Origin: Candidatus Nanohaloarchaea archaeon
GTDB taxonomy: Archaea; Nanohalarchaeota; Nanosalinia; Nanosalinales; JAHENU01
Reading direction: 5' to 3'
NCBI GenBank assembly: GCA_018609855.1
Contig: JAHENU010000012.1
Coordinates: forward strand, 1 to 5,786
DNA length: 5,786 nt
This document shows positions 5,459 through 5,786 of this stretch, piece after piece. The notes under the pieces were generated by a model. It searched no databases, was not told where the DNA came from, and saw nothing but the letters and a program-made list of their open reading frames with translations. Each line of letters starts with the position of its first letter. Position 1 is the stretch's first letter. Position numbers and translations under genes: made by a program.

Positions 5459-5557
5459 ACAAAGAAGTTTTTCTGTAAATAATTCAAACATACGCTTGTT
5501 CAAACTATTTTGTACTTAGTAGCCGAACGCAATGCGCGGAGAGCGACCAGCAGTAAC

Positions 5558-5566
5558 TATTTAAAT
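5558..5566 (+). promoter_or_regulatory. TATA box upstream of the small ORF and rpoH
   Basis: TATTTAAAT is centred 24-25 nt before the ATG of the 26-codon ORF and about 106 nt before rpoH. No TATA-like element exists at the leaderless distance from the rpoH ATG, so this is the likely promoter for rpoH unless transcription comes from further upstream. Confidence 0.6.
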
Positions 5567-5570
5567 GTTT

Positions 5571-5578
5571 GGAAGGAG
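5571..5578 (+). promoter_or_regulatory. Strong Shine-Dalgarno-like sequence before the small ORF
   Basis: GGAAGGAG lies 8 nt before the ATG at 5587, good spacing for ribosome binding. It is the only strong Shine-Dalgarno match ahead of a start in the window. It would be absent from a transcript started about 26 nt after the TATA box at 5558-5566, so it would only work if transcription begins further upstream. Confidence 0.45.
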
Positions 5579-5586
5579 TAAAAGCT

Positions 5587-5667
5587 ATGAGCGTTTGGCT
5601 TCCTGATACTTTTAAAATAGTGCCGATCGCGAAAGGTAAAGAACTCGCGCTTCTATTGCAGGGATAG
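5587..5667 (+). CDS. Possible 26-residue leader ORF directly upstream of rpoH
   Basis: The ORF encodes 26 residues beginning MSVWLPDTFK and ending ELALLLQG, with a stop at 5665-5667. It is preceded by GGAAGGAG 8 nt away and by a TATA box 24-25 nt away. Its stop is separated from the rpoH ATG by a single base, and the two frames differ by +1. The spacing would let ribosomes terminating here restart on rpoH, so it could be a leader peptide for translational coupling. Alternatively it is a chance ORF in a 5' leader, or an N-terminal extension of RpoH separated by a sequencing error or frameshift. I do not recognise the peptide. Confidence 0.4.
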   Translation: MSVWLPDTFKIVPIAKGKELALLLQG

Positions 5668-5668
5668 C

Positions 5669-5786
5669 ATGGAGAATGTATTTCAACACGAGCTAGTGCC
5701 GCAACATCGCAAGCTTTCTGAGGATGAAACTCAGGAAGTTCTTACACACTATAATATACAAAAGGAGCAATTGCCAAACATTAAAA
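5669..5786 (+). CDS. rpoH: DNA-directed RNA polymerase subunit H (RpoH/Rpb5), 3' end missing
   Basis: The first 39 residues run MENVFQHELVPQH, then KLSEDETQEVL and HYNIQKEQLPNIK, and the frame continues past the window end. This matches the start of archaeal RpoH, the homologue of the C-terminal assembly domain of eukaryotic RPB5. The diagnostic pattern is H-x-L-V-P-x-H-x-x-L-S-x-x-E, then Y-N-I-x-x-x-Q-L-P-x-I. RpoH sits in the lower jaw of RNA polymerase. In most archaea the gene begins the rpoH-rpoB-rpoA1-rpoA2 operon, so the large subunit genes are expected downstream. The start is fixed: an in-frame TAG lies upstream at 5618-5620 with no other start codon between. The only nearby promoter element is about 106 nt away, which implies a leader of about 80 nt, unlike the other genes here. 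Confidence 0.93.
   Translation, partial: MENVFQHELVPQHRKLSEDETQEVLTHYNIQKEQLPNIK

Noticed and set aside
5393..5491. 32-codon ORF on the minus strand between tRNA-Lys and rpoH
   Set aside because: No Shine-Dalgarno or correctly spaced TATA box; it overlaps the inverted repeat, and such a length is expected by chance.
1..5786. CRISPR array, insertion sequence, toxin-antitoxin or other defence locus
   Set aside because: No regularly spaced direct repeats, no transposase or nuclease motifs and no terminal inverted repeats were found on reading both strands.

Overview
The window is archaeal and mesophilic in base composition. Three things show this: the start of the archaeal/eukaryotic RNA polymerase subunit H gene (rpoH) at the right end, an NMD3-family ribosome-assembly protein, and a tRNA-Lys(UUU) gene interrupted by an 88-nt intron with a well-formed bulge-helix-bulge splice motif. 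The single-gene transcription units, short intergenic gaps, short NMD3 protein and a Cys-rich PKD surface protein fit a small-genome DPANN-type archaeon (for example the Woesearchaeota/Pacearchaeota group). That placement is inference.

Layout, left to right. (1) 1-1566 (+) is the 3' part of a large secreted protein: a PrcB-like domain, a Cys-rich stretch, a PKD domain, and two tandem copies of a roughly 58-residue 'GWN' repeat. (2) 1609-2478 (+) is an HtpX-type M48 membrane metalloprotease. (3) 2492-2839 (-) is a small protein with a signal peptide and two membrane helices, convergent with htpX. (4) 2874-3533 (-) is NMD3. (5) 3604-4656 (+) is a UPF0104/flippase-like integral membrane protein, divergent from NMD3 across a 70-bp two-way promoter. 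(6) 4778-5158 (+) is a divergent cupin. (7) 5204-5364 (+) is the intron-containing tRNA-Lys. (8) 5365-5586 is non-coding, with a nested inverted repeat. (9) 5587-5667 (+) is a possible 26-codon ORF that stops one base before (10) rpoH, which starts at 5669 and runs off the window.

The strongest recurring pattern is regulatory. TATA-like elements are centred about 25-28 nt upstream of the start codons I chose for htpX (weak), the small membrane protein, NMD3, the flippase-like gene and the cupin. In archaea that spacing places the transcription start at the ATG, so these genes probably make leaderless, largely monocistronic mRNAs. The same signal fixes several starts that are much shorter than the maximal open frames.

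No defence system, CRISPR array, insertion sequence or other mobile element was seen. The genes look like ordinary housekeeping and envelope functions (proteolysis, ribosome assembly, lipid or glycan handling, transcription) plus one lineage-specific surface protein. The most unusual items are the domain mix and repeat of the surface protein, the small ORF abutting rpoH, and the nested hairpin between tRNA-Lys and rpoH.
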